A stretch of 64,000 nt of DNA from Enterococcus xiangfangensis. Lineage in GTDB: Bacteria; Bacillota; Bacilli; Lactobacillales; Enterococcaceae. The notes beneath the pieces were generated by a model, which saw nothing but the letters and a program-made list of their open reading frames with translations, ran no database searches and was not told the DNA's origin. The first letter of the stretch is position 1. Each line of letters begins with the position of its first letter. The position numbers were made by a program, and so were the translations under genes. The stretch spans positions 300,278-364,277 of the forward strand of contig NZ_BJDX01000003.1 in assembly GCF_005405365.1 (NCBI RefSeq). The letters run 5' to 3'. Below are positions 15,980 through 24,937 of this stretch, in pieces.

Positions 15980-17481
15980 TTGGAATTGTTCAGTTTACTT
16001 GAGAATAATGAACAACGTCAAATTAGAATTTTTCAACTTTTATTGGAGCACAGCAACCTTTCTATTAATGAAATGCTCGTTCAGCTATCGGTCGATCGAG
16101 CGACATTTAAAGAAGATCTGTCACTTTTAAAGGAAAATCTTGCAAAATTCGATGGACAAATAGTTCTTGATGTCAGTGATGGAAAAATTTTCTTGCGGCG
16201 ACTGGGAAATTTATCAATGACAGATGTATATTACTCATATTTGAAAGATGCTGTAAAGTATCAAATTTTGATGTATTTGTTAGAATATGGGAGTTTTGAA
16301 CGGCAAAAGATTTTAGATTTATTGAGCCTCAGCTCTGCTACATTTACTAGACGAATTAGAGAAATAAATGTTTTGTTAGCGGAATTTCATTTGCAAATAA
16401 AAAATGGGAAACTGCTTGGATCTGAAAGTCAGATTCGGTATTTTTATTATCACTTGTTGTGGTTTGGACGTCCCTATTTAGTAAATCTTAGGGAATTTGA
16501 AGATACTACTAGTGACATTTTGTTGAACCTATTGAAAAAAGAATTTGGCTTTCCATTTACTGATGATGGCCAAATAAAGTTTAAAATTTGGATGGCGATC
16601 ACGAGAAAACGATTGCGTAACATAAAAAAAGAAAATCCTAACTATGAAAATCTGCCCAATCAACTTTTTGAAGAAAATGCCTTCCTATTATCTTTACAAG
16701 CAATTTTAGCTCGTTTTTTCATTCAACATGCCTTTGTTTGGAATCAGAACGAGACATTGGTTTTTTATATTTTTATGATTTCCAATTTTACGCTGGATAC
16801 TGAGAATGCTCATGTTCATAAATTTTTATTGCAAGAGAAATCAAGAGATAGTTTGGTCGTTCAACTAAACGGGCTGTTTAAAGCGACACTAGATGAAATT
16901 TTTTATAGGTATACTTTTACAGATACCTTTTCAGATAAAATTGCCTTGACCATCATCCAAAACCATTCACGGCTTGTTTATTTCAGGGGATGGGTCAACA
17001 TTTTTGGACATCAGGGATTGCAGTCGCGAGTGAAAAAATCAATGAACAGAAGATTTTGGACGTTTGTGAAACTTTGACTCAACGGGCACTTGAAATTTCA
17101 AATTATTCTGAATTTGATAAACAAAATATTCAATTAGAATTATTCATCCGCTATGCTTCAGTTTTACAAATAATTTTTAAAGAAGTAGAATCTTGTATCA
17201 ACGTTGCTTGTGATTTTTCATATGAACGGATCATGATTGATGCGGTGATCGAGATAATCAGGGAACGGATAACGGCAACGTTCCCAATAACTCTAACTAG
17301 ATACAACAAAAATAATCAATATGATATTATTTTAACGAATCAAGTCAAAGAATATCCGTTGCAAAAGAATGCTCGAGTATTTGTGATGTTAAGTAATGAG
17401 TATGATTTTGATTTTCCATATGTAAATGAAATCTTAAAAGAATGTTACTTAGAAAAAATCGATTTGAGGATGAGGTCATGA
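15980..17481 (+). pseudogene. Mga-family transcriptional regulator, interrupted by a -1 frameshift
   Basis: TTG 15980 (RBS AGGAGGATAA) opens a frame resembling Mga/AtxA-type regulators: N-terminal helix-turn-helix regions (about 10-65 and 85-125) and a helical PRD-like middle. The frame stops at 17077, but the frame entered at about 16981 continues the same protein (FQGMGQHFW...) to 17481. Adding one T in the run at 16981-16983 would restore one ~500-residue product, the normal family size. Either a real inactivating mutation or a sequence error. Such regulators often adjoin WxL clusters. Its stop overlaps the start of the following flavoprotein gene. Confidence 0.75.
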
Positions 17482-18812
17482 AAATTGTGATTATTGGCGC
17501 CTCTCATGGTGGGATTGCCGCTGCGATGAGTTTGTGCAAGCTAACAAGTAAAAACGAGGTTTATTTAATTGATAAAAAACCTTTGCATGCTTTGGGTTAT
17601 ATTTCTAGTGGAGTTAATCTGCACTTTCAAAATATCATTCAAGAGTTGACTGAGGTGACGACAGATGTCCAGCCTTTGATCGACTTAGGTGTGAACATAT
17701 TAACTGAACGGCAAGTAATGGATATCGATCCGAAGAATCACAAGTTGTTTTTGGAATATGAAGACCAGGAAGAAATTTTTTCATACGATAAATTGATCCT
17801 TGCTATGGGATCTTCTCCCACTGCGGTCAATACGATTATTGACGCGGAGAATGTCTTTACGTATAAAGGGTTGGAAGAATCTCAGTATGTGCTGGATTCG
17901 TTAGAAAAAGCTCAGCAAATTGTGATCTTTGGTGCAGGATACATTGGATTAGAGTTGGCAAATGTGTTAGCGGCAACTGGTCGTGAAATCCATTTGATTG
18001 ATAATATGCCGATGATCCTTTCCCGCTATTTTGATTCTGACATGATCGAAGAAGTCCAAGATTCATTGAATGCCCAAGGAATCCATTTTTATCCGAACGA
18101 ATTTTTGATTGATTATCAGGCTGTCGATAATAAAGTCAATAAAGTCTGCCTGTTGTCTAAAACAATTGAGGCAGATACAGTGATTTTTCCATCTCAGGCT
18201 CAGCCTAACACGGGATTTTTGCGAGATAAAGTTGCCTTGAACGAAGATGATACAGTTATCGTGAATGATTATTTACAAACAAGTGAACAAGATATTTATG
18301 CGATCGGTGACATCGTTCCAATCACGTATTCTAAGACAGCCCATGTATTCATGCCGTTAGTTACGCGGGCAGTGCATATGGCACGGGCAGCGGCATTGTC
18401 ATTGATCGGGCACGCCATTCCTTTTGATCGAGAAAATAAAGTAAGTGCTACTAAAATTATGGATTACTTTTTGGGATCAGTAGGAGTGACAGAAGAAGAA
18501 GCACCGTTTTTAGACATGGATGTCGGCTCCATTCAGACTGAAGTATGTTTGACACCTACTTATATCGCTCAACAAAAAATAGCAAAAGTAAAATTGATTT
18601 ATCAGAAAGACACGATGGAAATAATTGGCGCACAGCTAGTTAGCAAGGAACACTTGCTACAAGATTTAAATTTATTGAGTGCTTTGATCCAGCATAAGAC
18701 GACAATCCTAGATTTAGCAGTCGAAAATTTTTGTTTCGTACCACAGTATACGCCGTTGTTTCATTATTTAAATGAGCTGGCTTTCCAAGTTTTACAACAA
18801 ACGAGCGATTAA
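17478..18812 (+). CDS. FAD/NAD(P)-dependent disulfide-oxidoreductase-family protein, NADH oxidase-like without redox Cys
   Basis: A 444-residue two-dinucleotide-fold flavoprotein. It has the FAD motif GASHGG (7-12), a second NAD motif GAGYIGLE near residue 154, an FAD-binding DIYAIGD, and a C-terminal dimerisation domain. ATG 17478 (RBS GAGGA) overlaps the Mga stop by four bases, so it is coupled to the regulator. In H2O-forming NADH oxidases, NADH peroxidases and CoA-disulfide reductases the redox cysteine lies in an S-C-G motif after the first strand-helix; here the matching sequence is ISSG, with Ser44 in place of Cys. The enzyme may make H2O2, or serve a sensory or other redox role. Confidence 0.82.
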   Translation: MKIVIIGASHGGIAAAMSLCKLTSKNEVYLIDKKPLHALGYISSGVNLHFQNIIQELTEVTTDVQPLIDLGVNILTERQVMDIDPKNHKLFLEYEDQEEIFSYDKLILAMGSSPTAVNTIIDAENVFTYKGLEESQYVLDSLEKAQQIVIFGAGYIGLELANVLAATGREIHLIDNMPMILSRYFDSDMIEEVQDSLNAQGIHFYPNEFLIDYQAVDNKVNKVCLLSKTIEADTVIFPSQAQPNTGFLRDKVALNEDDTVIVNDYLQTSEQDIYAIGDIVPITYSKTAHVFMPLVTRAVHMARAAALSLIGHAIPFDRENKVSATKIMDYFLGSVGVTEEEAPFLDMDVGSIQTEVCLTPTYIAQQKIAKVKLIYQKDTMEIIGAQLVSKEHLLQDLNLLSALIQHKTTILDLAVENFCFVPQYTPLFHYLNELAFQVLQQTSD

Positions 18813-18834
18813 TTTATTAGCAGCAATACGAAAA

Positions 18835-18880
18835 CAACATGGCTTCACTATGCAAAATAGTGAAGTCATGTTGTTTTTTG
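18835..18880. terminator. Bidirectional terminator between convergent genes
   Basis: CAACATGGCTTCACTAT and ATAGTGAAGTCATGTTG form a 17 bp stem with one G-U pair around GCAAA, with a T-run on the plus strand. It separates the flavoprotein from the convergent DUF1576 gene. Confidence 0.8.
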
Positions 18881-18892
18881 CGAGGACAGTTT

Positions 18893-20256
18893 CTAGTTAC
18901 TGCGATTACGTTCACTGATAGATTGTTTTTCCTTATTTTTATTGAGCTTAAATAAAAAAGTTTGCGGGAGTCTCTGAAATTTAAAAAGTAGTTGTTTTTC
19001 AAAGTGAATGGTCTGCAGATAAAATTTCTGACAATAAAATTTGATTCGTAGGTTTCGATAAAACAGTCTGCGGATAAAATCTAATAATAAAACCGTAACG
19101 CCACCAGCAAAACCGCAATGGTATAAATTGATTCCGGCTGCTAAGTATTGTGAATTTCTGGTGATCAAAGAAAAAAGAAATCCCGCTAGTGTACCAGCTA
19201 GTAAACCATGTTTGCGCGTCATTGGCGACAATGTGCTGGCAAAGAGAATGATGACGATATTATTAGTGCTAGCTGTGTCTCGATAAATAAATTGTGCAAC
19301 CAATAAAACACCTAAAACTGGAAATAAAAAGTAGCGAAGTTTGAAATTGTACATACTGAATCCAGCAAAGGTCAAAATCGCTCCGACTAAAATGCCGCTA
19401 AGCGGAACATTTAAAATCAATGGAACAAATACGCCAAGAAATCCATGCAAAGAAAAACAAAGGATTTTTTTAAGTCTAGCAAATGTTTCGAGTAAGTGGA
19501 ACTCAGCAGGTAAAAACACAAATTTGCCAAAATCGGAATCGTAAATAATGCAATTAGAAAATAGAGCAGTGAAGGATGGTGTTCAAAAGCAAGTGAGTGG
19601 GGAACCATTTCGATTGCTAAAATATTTTTAGTAGTCAAATTGCCGATAATCCCGATCATACCGGCAGAAAATCCCATATTATAGAGATTCAATTCTTTTG
19701 TATGCGCTTTAAAAAATTCGAAAATCGGTAAGCTTACGTAGCCAATCAATAGTCCAACGATCAATGCAATCAATTTAGCTGAAACAAAAAAATGATTCGG
19801 TGCACAATAGATTGTACTAACAATCGGCGATAGACACGTGCTTAAAAGACCCATGACTAATAAATCCTGCCGTTTTGAATGATGGATCTTTAAATAAATC
19901 AAGCATCCTAAAACGATTGGCGCAGAATTAACAATATTTTTACCGAAGAAAGAAAATCCAGCTAGCATCATAATGACCGAAACTGTCAGCGAACAAAAAT
20001 GGTGCCGATGTTTACGTAGTATAAAAAGGCTGCTTAGTGTCAGTAGTCCGCTATTTAAAAAGGCTGGACCAACACCGGCGATCTGAACGTAATCTGTAAT
20101 CAAATTACTCGGTGAATAAATGATCTGCCGCATTCCTGAAATCAAAATTTGTGGACTAGCTAAAAAGAATGCAGCCAATGTAATTATCAAACCAAAGGAC
20201 AGTAAAAAAATAAAAATAAAGGTAGTAGAAAGCAGTGTCTGATCAATTTTTTTCAA
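18893..20256 (-). pseudogene. DUF1576-type integral membrane protein, frame broken at an A7 tract
   Basis: TTG 20256 (RBS AGGAG) opens a 279-codon frame ending at 19417; the overlapping frame down to 18893 continues the same protein. Joined, they give ~450 residues with ~10-12 membrane segments and two copies of an NLY-x-x-GF-x-G motif (NLYNMGFSAG and NLYHCGFAGG), as in the DUF1576 family. The break is at TTA AAA AAA TCC: reading eight A, or shifting -1 on A-AAA-AAA, gives DLKKILCFSLHGF and restores the frame. This could be a real mutation, a phase-variable tract, slippage or programmed frameshifting, or a homopolymer sequencing error. Function unknown. Confidence 0.7.
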
Positions 20257-20540
20257 AAAACCACACTCCTGTTAAGTAATAATGTTGGAAGTACCTACTA
20301 TTTTTAAAGTACGCAAAATTTTTAACTAGAATTTTACGAAGCTGAAAATTTCATATTTCCTCGCAAGTCAAAATATAAAAAAACAAATTGGTATATTTTT
20401 ATTATACATTATTCTTGAGACCAATGAGATAAATAACTATAAAAAAACGTATAGAGTCAAATTGATACGTGGATTTCTCAGCTTGAGATTTTTTAGCAAC
20501 ATTAGCAAATGGTGTTAAATGAAAATTCAGAATTTTTTGA

Positions 20541-20569
20541 TTGCATATTGATTTTATTTATATTAGAAT
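20541..20569 (+). promoter_or_regulatory. Promoter of the T-box-metQ-msrA unit
   Basis: TTGCAT, 17 bases, TAGAAT; transcription would begin at about 20576, just before the T-box stem I. Confidence 0.5.
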
Positions 20570-20575
20570 AACTTT

Positions 20576-20860
20576 AATCAATCGATGTGCTATGAAGAGA
20601 AGAGTAATTGACCGCGAAACGATTAAAGAGACCCTCGGCAGGTGAAAAGAGGGATCGTGGAAAATCAATGAAGATGAGCTCTGAGCATTCAGTTTGTTCA
20701 CGCAAGCTGAACGGGAAGCGACCGTTACATTGCCGGGTATAATTGTACCGTTGAGGTATTATCTGTGAGGATGATACGAATAAGGGTGGTAACGCGAAAA
20801 TATTCGTCCCTTTATTTATCAGTGTTCTGGTAAGTAAAGGGATGGATATTTTTTTTATTT
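20576..20860 (+). promoter_or_regulatory. T-box riboswitch, probable methionine (ATG) specifier
   Basis: A ~280-base leader with the T-box sequence AAGGGTGGTAACGCG (from ~20782) followed by a terminator stem (ATATTCGTCCCTTTA pairing with TAAAGGGATGGATAT) and T8. In stem I, GAAGATGAGCTCTGAGC aligns with GAAGTTCACTTCTGGAGC of the pheS T-box in this window; the codon at the specifier position is ATG (20674-20676) here and TTC there. Uncharged tRNA-Met should therefore switch on the downstream genes, which fits a methionine-binding lipoprotein and methionine sulfoxide reductase. Confidence 0.88.
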
Positions 20861-20888
20861 GTCAAAAATTTTGGGGAGTGTGTTAAGG

Positions 20889-21701
20889 ATGAAAAAACTT
20901 AGTTTAACGATAGTGATTTTAAGCGCAATAATTTTTTTGGCTGCTTGCGGCTCTGATTCAGCGAAGGTAGATAAAATAAAAATCGGGGCATCCCCCACCC
21001 CTCATGCTGAAATTCTGGAACATATCAAACCAGAATTGAAGAAAAAGGGGATCGATTTGGAAGTTGTGAAATTTGATGATTATGTTCTGCCGAATAAGGC
21101 GTTAGCAGATGGCGAGATTGATGCGAATTATTTCTCGACTGTTCCGTACTTCAATTTACAAAAGAAAGAAAACGGCTATAAATTCTCTAATATTGGAGCG
21201 ATTCATTTAGAGCCAATGGGGATCTATTCACACAATATAAAAAAGGTCAGCGCTATTCCTGACGGGGCAAAAGTCATCGTTTCAAATGTACCTTCTGAAT
21301 GGGGACGGGTCTTAAATATTTTTGTAAAAAACAAATTGATCAAAATCAAAGCAGGAGTAGCAATCGACAAAGCGACGTTTGATGATATTACCGAAAATCC
21401 TAATAAACTGGTTTTTGAACACAGTGTTGATCCAACGTTGTTAACCTCAGCTTATGAAAACAACGAAGGAGATCTAGTTGCAATCAATTCTAATTTCGCT
21501 TATGAAAAGGGGTTGAATCCGGTAAAAGATTCATTGATGATCGAACAAAATGATTCTCCTTATGTAAATATCGTTGCAACTAAGACAAGCGACAAATCAA
21601 ATAAAGACATCAAAAAAATCGTTGAAGTATTACATGAACCAAAAGTTCAAAAATGGATTGAAAAAGAATGGGGCGGCTCTGTCGTACCAGTCAACGAATA
21701 G
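20889..21701 (+). CDS. metQ: MetQ/NlpA-type methionine-binding lipoprotein
   Basis: A 270-residue lipoprotein with signal peptide and lipobox LAAC (lipidated Cys near residue 20), followed by the NlpA/MetQ hallmark [19 protein letters not shown] and the FDDYVLPN / DANYF segments. It captures methionine or a related compound outside the membrane for a MetNI ABC transporter. ATG 20889 is preferred over an upstream TTG at 20859, which lies in the T-run of the T-box terminator. No metN or metI is adjacent, so the permease and ATPase must be elsewhere. The T-box and the msrA neighbour support a methionine role. Confidence 0.85.
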   Translation: MKKLSLTIVILSAIIFLAACGSDSAKVDKIKIGASPTPHAEILEHIKPELKKKGIDLEVVKFDDYVLPNKALADGEIDANYFSTVPYFNLQKKENGYKFSNIGAIHLEPMGIYSHNIKKVSAIPDGAKVIVSNVPSEWGRVLNIFVKNKLIKIKAGVAIDKATFDDITENPNKLVFEHSVDPTLLTSAYENNEGDLVAINSNFAYEKGLNPVKDSLMIEQNDSPYVNIVATKTSDKSNKDIKKIVEVLHEPKVQKWIEKEWGGSVVPVNE

Positions 21702-21718
21702 AAAGAACAGGTGATAAA

Positions 21719-22225
21719 ATGGAACGAGCAATTTTTGCAGGTGGATGTTTTTGGTGTATGGTCAAACCTTTTGACAGTCTTCCGGGAATCGAATCAGTGA
21801 TTTCCGGCTACACAGGCGGAACAAAAGAAAATCCGACTTATTTAGAAGTAAAAAGTGGAACAACTGGTCATACTGAAGCAGTGGAAATCATCTTTGACCC
21901 CGCGTTGATTTCATACCGTGAATTAGTAGAAATTTATTGGCAGCAAACAGATCCTACCGATGCTTTTGGTCAGTTTGAAGATCGCGGCAGCAGTTACCGG
22001 CCAGTCATTTATTACTTTGATGACACTCAGCAAAAAGTAGCAGAAGCAAGCCGTGCTGATTTACAAAATAGCGGCCACTTTGAGCGGCCTATCGTGACTC
22101 AGATCGAACCAGCCAGCACTTTCTATCCCGCAGAAGAAGAACATCAAGATTATTATCAGCGAAATCCCGAAAACTATCAAAAAAATGCTAAGCGAAGAAA
22201 AAAATTTATCGCTGAATTTTGGTAA
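21719..22225 (+). CDS. msrA: Peptide-methionine (S)-S-oxide reductase MsrA
   Basis: A 168-residue protein with the MsrA active site GCFWC (residues 8-12) at the N-terminus and family motifs YTGG, GHTEAV and FWQ/D-like YWQQTDPTD. It reduces methionine-S-sulfoxide in proteins or free. ATG 21719 with AGGTGATAAA is used; the longer frame from 21668 begins inside metQ. The 17-base gap to metQ makes it part of the T-box operon, so methionine starvation should raise sulfoxide salvage along with uptake. No msrB is present here. Confidence 0.95.
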   Translation: MERAIFAGGCFWCMVKPFDSLPGIESVISGYTGGTKENPTYLEVKSGTTGHTEAVEIIFDPALISYRELVEIYWQQTDPTDAFGQFEDRGSSYRPVIYYFDDTQQKVAEASRADLQNSGHFERPIVTQIEPASTFYPAEEEHQDYYQRNPENYQKNAKRRKKFIAEFW

Positions 22226-22318
22226 GCAGAGATAGTCAGAGGCAGAATGCACAAAAAACTAAAAAGAATCTTTGATGCAAACCACAAGAACAAGCCATTA
22301 TAAAATAGAAGAAAAAAT

Positions 22319-22366
22319 AAAAGCCCCGTTAAAATCAGCTATAAAGTTGATCTTAACGGGGCTTTT
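22319..22366. terminator. Bidirectional terminator after msrA
   Basis: AAGCCCCGTTAAAATCAGC pairs with GTTGATCTTAACGGGGCTT, with T4 on the plus strand and an A-rich flank giving Ts on the minus strand. It serves msrA and the convergent GNAT gene. Confidence 0.85.
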
Positions 22367-22396
22367 AGTGGAGTAATAACGATTGGCGAGCAAAAA

Positions 22397-22936
22397 TCAA
22401 TCAACAGCAGCTAAGATATTCAAAATTCTTTGATAATTTTGATCCTGAAGAATATCATAATTCAATTTCCTATATAGTTTTACCGCGTGATGGCTCCACG
22501 TTTGAGTACTCAAATAAAGATCTCGATCCGGATAATAGCGATGGAGCAGTTCGGTCACGCGGATCGTTAAAGCTTTGGCCAAGCCTTTTTTCTGTTCTTC
22601 AGTAAGTACCGCTAACCAATGAAGCCGCGGTTCATTTTCTTCTGTCCACCAAGCAGTAAAAGTCGCGACTTTGTTTCCTTGAGGATTTTCAATAAAGAGC
22701 ATTCGGCGTTTTAATTCTTCTTGGTAAGGCATAAATGATCGTTGAAAATAATCAGCAGCGGTTTGTTCGGTATCAAATTCTAACACAGCCGTTTCGATTC
22801 GGCACCAGTCTTTTTCATCGCCAGGTTGATAAAAAACCATGCGATAGCCTTTCGGTAATTGGATAGTTGGCAATGAAGGTGCATTTGATGGTCGAAACAT
22901 TGCAAATGGGATGAAAGGAACAGACTTATCCAGCAT
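22397..22936 (-). CDS. GNAT-family N-acetyltransferase
   Basis: A 179-residue acetyltransferase. The central segment RLHWLAVLTEEQKKGLAKALTIRV is a recognisable GNAT acetyl-CoA-binding motif A (x-x-G-x-A variant), and the C-terminal HHAVKLYRKLNYD corresponds to motif B. RBS GGAGG precedes ATG 22936. It is a single gene; the substrate is unknown. The N-terminal ~30 residues (VPFIPFAMFRP) are an extension of unknown role. Confidence 0.78.
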   Translation of the reverse strand: MLDKSVPFIPFAMFRPSNAPSLPTIQLPKGYRMVFYQPGDEKDWCRIETAVLEFDTEQTAADYFQRSFMPYQEELKRRMLFIENPQGNKVATFTAWWTEENEPRLHWLAVLTEEQKKGLAKALTIRVTELLHRYYPDRDLYLSTQTWSHHAVKLYRKLNYDILQDQNYQRILNILAAVD

Positions 22937-23197
22937 AACGAGACCTCCTTTTTTCTAACAAAAGCGTATCATGTAAAAATAGCAAAAGCTACTATTAATA
23001 AATAGAGAACAGTTGATTTTTAAAGTACGGCCTTCTTTTACTAGAATGCAATGCCTAACAGTCTCAGCACTTAGCAGATTATTTTTCTGATCAAATAAAC
23101 TAAATTTAATCGAGCAGTATTTTTGATTAACTTACAAAAACTAAAAAATAATCATTTTTTCACAAAGCAAGTTTCTGTTCTTTTTAACCAAATGCTA

Positions 23198-23226
23198 TTG
23201 ATAAATGAGCATCGTTTCGCTATACT
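23198..23226 (+). promoter_or_regulatory. Strong promoter of the structured RNA / rhodanese operon leader
   Basis: TTGATA, a 17-base spacer and TATACT; the predicted start is near 23233. The preceding ~260 bases (22937-23197) are AT-rich and hold nothing I recognise. Confidence 0.65.
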
Positions 23227-23232
23227 CGGTAA

Positions 23233-23371
23233 GTAAAAGTATCCAGTTTCAAACTTGAGTGGTGGGGGTGTTCGCATGCTTAAAAACTATCAACGTTGAC
23301 TATGAAGTCAAGCATTGCTTAGAGTTGCTAAGCGAGTAGAACATTCGACTTTCCTCCAATCAACTTTTTTT
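23233..23371 (+). ncRNA. Unclassified structured RNA or leader upstream of the ynj-like operon
   Basis: A ~139-base transcript is predicted from the promoter to a T7 tract. It folds into a long interrupted rod. TTGAGTGGTGG (23255-23265) pairs with CCTCCAATCAA (23353-23363) with two mismatches. GGGTGTTC (23266-23273) pairs with GAACATTC (23339-23346). ATGCTT (23276-23281) pairs with AAGCAT (23310-23315). Two inner hairpins are TTGACT/AGTCAA and GCTTAG/CTAAGC. The rod is followed directly by T7, like an intrinsic terminator. I cannot match it to 6S, SRP, T-box, SAM or other riboswitch families by eye. It could be an independent small RNA or a ligand-sensing attenuator of the operon starting 160 bases later. 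Confidence 0.5.
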
Positions 23372-23421
23372 ACAACCTATTAGAAGGGTTTTTAAGTGCG
23401 TAAAAAAATAGTGTCAGGGGG

Positions 23422-23448
23422 AAACATACTGATTGAGTATGTTTTTTT
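23422..23448 (+). terminator. Second terminator hairpin in the ynj-like operon leader
   Basis: AAACATACT, loop GATTG, AGTATGTTT followed by further T. It lies 83 bases before the rhodanese start, so read-through or an internal promoter is needed for operon expression. Confidence 0.75.
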
Positions 23449-23530
23449 GTTGTGCTTAAAAGGGGTCTTTGTTACTACTGAAAACGGTTTAAGTGAAAAT
23501 AAAAACAAAAACATTTGAGGAGTAGTAAAA

Positions 23531-24562
23531 ATGAAAAAAATAGTTGCAGTAATCAGTTGTTTGTTATTAACAGCGTTAGTAGTTTATTCAAAAACAGAGG
23601 AAGTTCACGCAGCAGATAAATCAACCAAAGTTCAACGATTAGTAGATAGCAAAGATATCAAAGACAGTGACTTTTTTGTTGATGCAAAATGGTTAAAAAA
23701 ACAAATGAAAAACGATGACAAAACAGTCGTAATCGAAGCTTCTTATGGTGAAGGCAAAGATTATAAAAAAGCCCATGTTCCTGGAGCATTCCATATGGAT
23801 ACAATGGAAATCGAAACTGAAGAAAACAATTGGAATATCTTAGACGCTGAAACATGTAAAGCAGCATTCTTAAAACGTGGTGTCACAAAGACAACACCTG
23901 TCGTTATCTATTCTAGCGACATCAATGCGGCAGCACGGATGGCTTTTGTTGCTTATTGGTTAGGTGTCGATCAAGTGAAGATTTTAGATGGCGGTTTGAG
24001 TGCTTGGGAAAAAGCGGATTATAAAGTAGAAAAAGGTACAGAAAAAGCAAAAGCTGCAACTGATTTTGGTGCAGAAGTTCCAGGACGTCCAGAAAGCTTG
24101 ATCTCAACATCTGCTGATTTAGTAGCAGCTAGAGAAAAAAATCCTGATTTAGTCCTTGCAAGTGTCCGTTCATGGAAAGAATTCACTGGTAAAATCAGCG
24201 GTTACGATTATATTGAAAATGCTGGCGAACCTGAAGGCGCGGTTTATGCAAAAGCAAGTAAAACTAGCGCAGATGTTGCCCGTTTATTGAACAGTGATGG
24301 CACCGTCAAAGAACCAACTAAAATTTTTGCTGCTTGGGAAAAATGGGGAATCACACCAGATAAAGAAGTCGCTTTCTATTGCGGAACTGGCTGGCGTGCA
24401 GCAACAACTTTCTTTATCACGAAACAAGAAGGTTGGAAAGATGTAAAACTATTTGATGGTGGTTGGTACGATTGGGACAAATCACATCAAAAAGATCCAA
24501 GTAAATACCCAGTTCAAGTTGGCGACCCAAGAGATGAAGACAACTTGAAAATTTTAGACTAA
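23531..24562 (+). CDS. Secreted double-domain rhodanese (sulfurtransferase), YnjE-like
   Basis: A 343-residue exported protein: signal peptide about 1-27 (ending EVHAADK) and two rhodanese domains (about 48-168 and 190-325). The second domain has the active-site loop CGTGWRA with Cys284, the loop type I know from E. coli YnjE. The first domain has SSD in the matching place (YSSD, 127-130), so it is probably catalytically dead, as is usual for N-terminal rhodanese domains. It should handle a sulfane-sulfur donor outside the membrane. RBS TGAGGAG. First gene of a 13-gene operon; its stop overlaps the next start (TAATG). Confidence 0.88.
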   Translation: MKKIVAVISCLLLTALVVYSKTEEVHAADKSTKVQRLVDSKDIKDSDFFVDAKWLKKQMKNDDKTVVIEASYGEGKDYKKAHVPGAFHMDTMEIETEENNWNILDAETCKAAFLKRGVTKTTPVVIYSSDINAAARMAFVAYWLGVDQVKILDGGLSAWEKADYKVEKGTEKAKAATDFGAEVPGRPESLISTSADLVAAREKNPDLVLASVRSWKEFTGKISGYDYIENAGEPEGAVYAKASKTSADVARLLNSDGTVKEPTKIFAAWEKWGITPDKEVAFYCGTGWRAATTFFITKQEGWKDVKLFDGGWYDWDKSHQKDPSKYPVQVGDPRDEDNLKILD

Positions 24563-24933
24563 TGAAAGTACTTCGTTACTTTTTCCATGTTCTACAACTG
24601 GGATTGATTTATGCCATCTATTTAATGGATGATCTATACAAAAATCATTTAGGTTTTATGCGGAATGTTTCATTTTATTCCCAAAAAATTGAAGCTAGTA
24701 TGTTCGGCAGCAAGTTATTTTTGCTGCCGCTCTTATTAGTGGTGGTGTCTGTTTTTTTAATAATCAAAAAAAGAAGTTGGGAATGTCTTTTGCTGATTAT
24801 CTTAGGAATTTTATTTCTGGTATGGCAGACGATGTTTACGCTAGCAACTACACCAATCTACTATTTGGTTAGTGGGATTTTAGTTGTAGGCTGTTTGTTG
24901 CAAGTAATCAATATTTTTCTAAAAAGGAGCTAA
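24562..24933 (+). CDS. Small integral membrane protein of the ynj-like operon
   Basis: 123 residues with about three to four predicted membrane segments (about 5-22, 50-67, 73-91, 95-118) and no motif that I recognise. It overlaps the rhodanese stop by one base and precedes the Fe-S protein by four, so it is firmly inside the operon. By position it could anchor the HdrC/HdrB-like pair or the rhodanese at the membrane, in the way membrane subunits accompany Fe-S reductases, but no haem-ligand or quinone-site pattern is evident. Confidence 0.7.
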   Translation: MKVLRYFFHVLQLGLIYAIYLMDDLYKNHLGFMRNVSFYSQKIEASMFGSKLFLLPLLLVVVSVFLIIKKRSWECLLLIILGILFLVWQTMFTLATTPIYYLVSGILVVGCLLQVINIFLKRS

Positions 24934-24937
24934 TCTG

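Noticed and set aside
23233..23371. 6S RNA or SRP RNA
   Set aside because: No GGAAG/AGCA SRP loop motif, the length (~139 nt) and context do not fit 6S well, and no characteristic central bubble could be established by eye.
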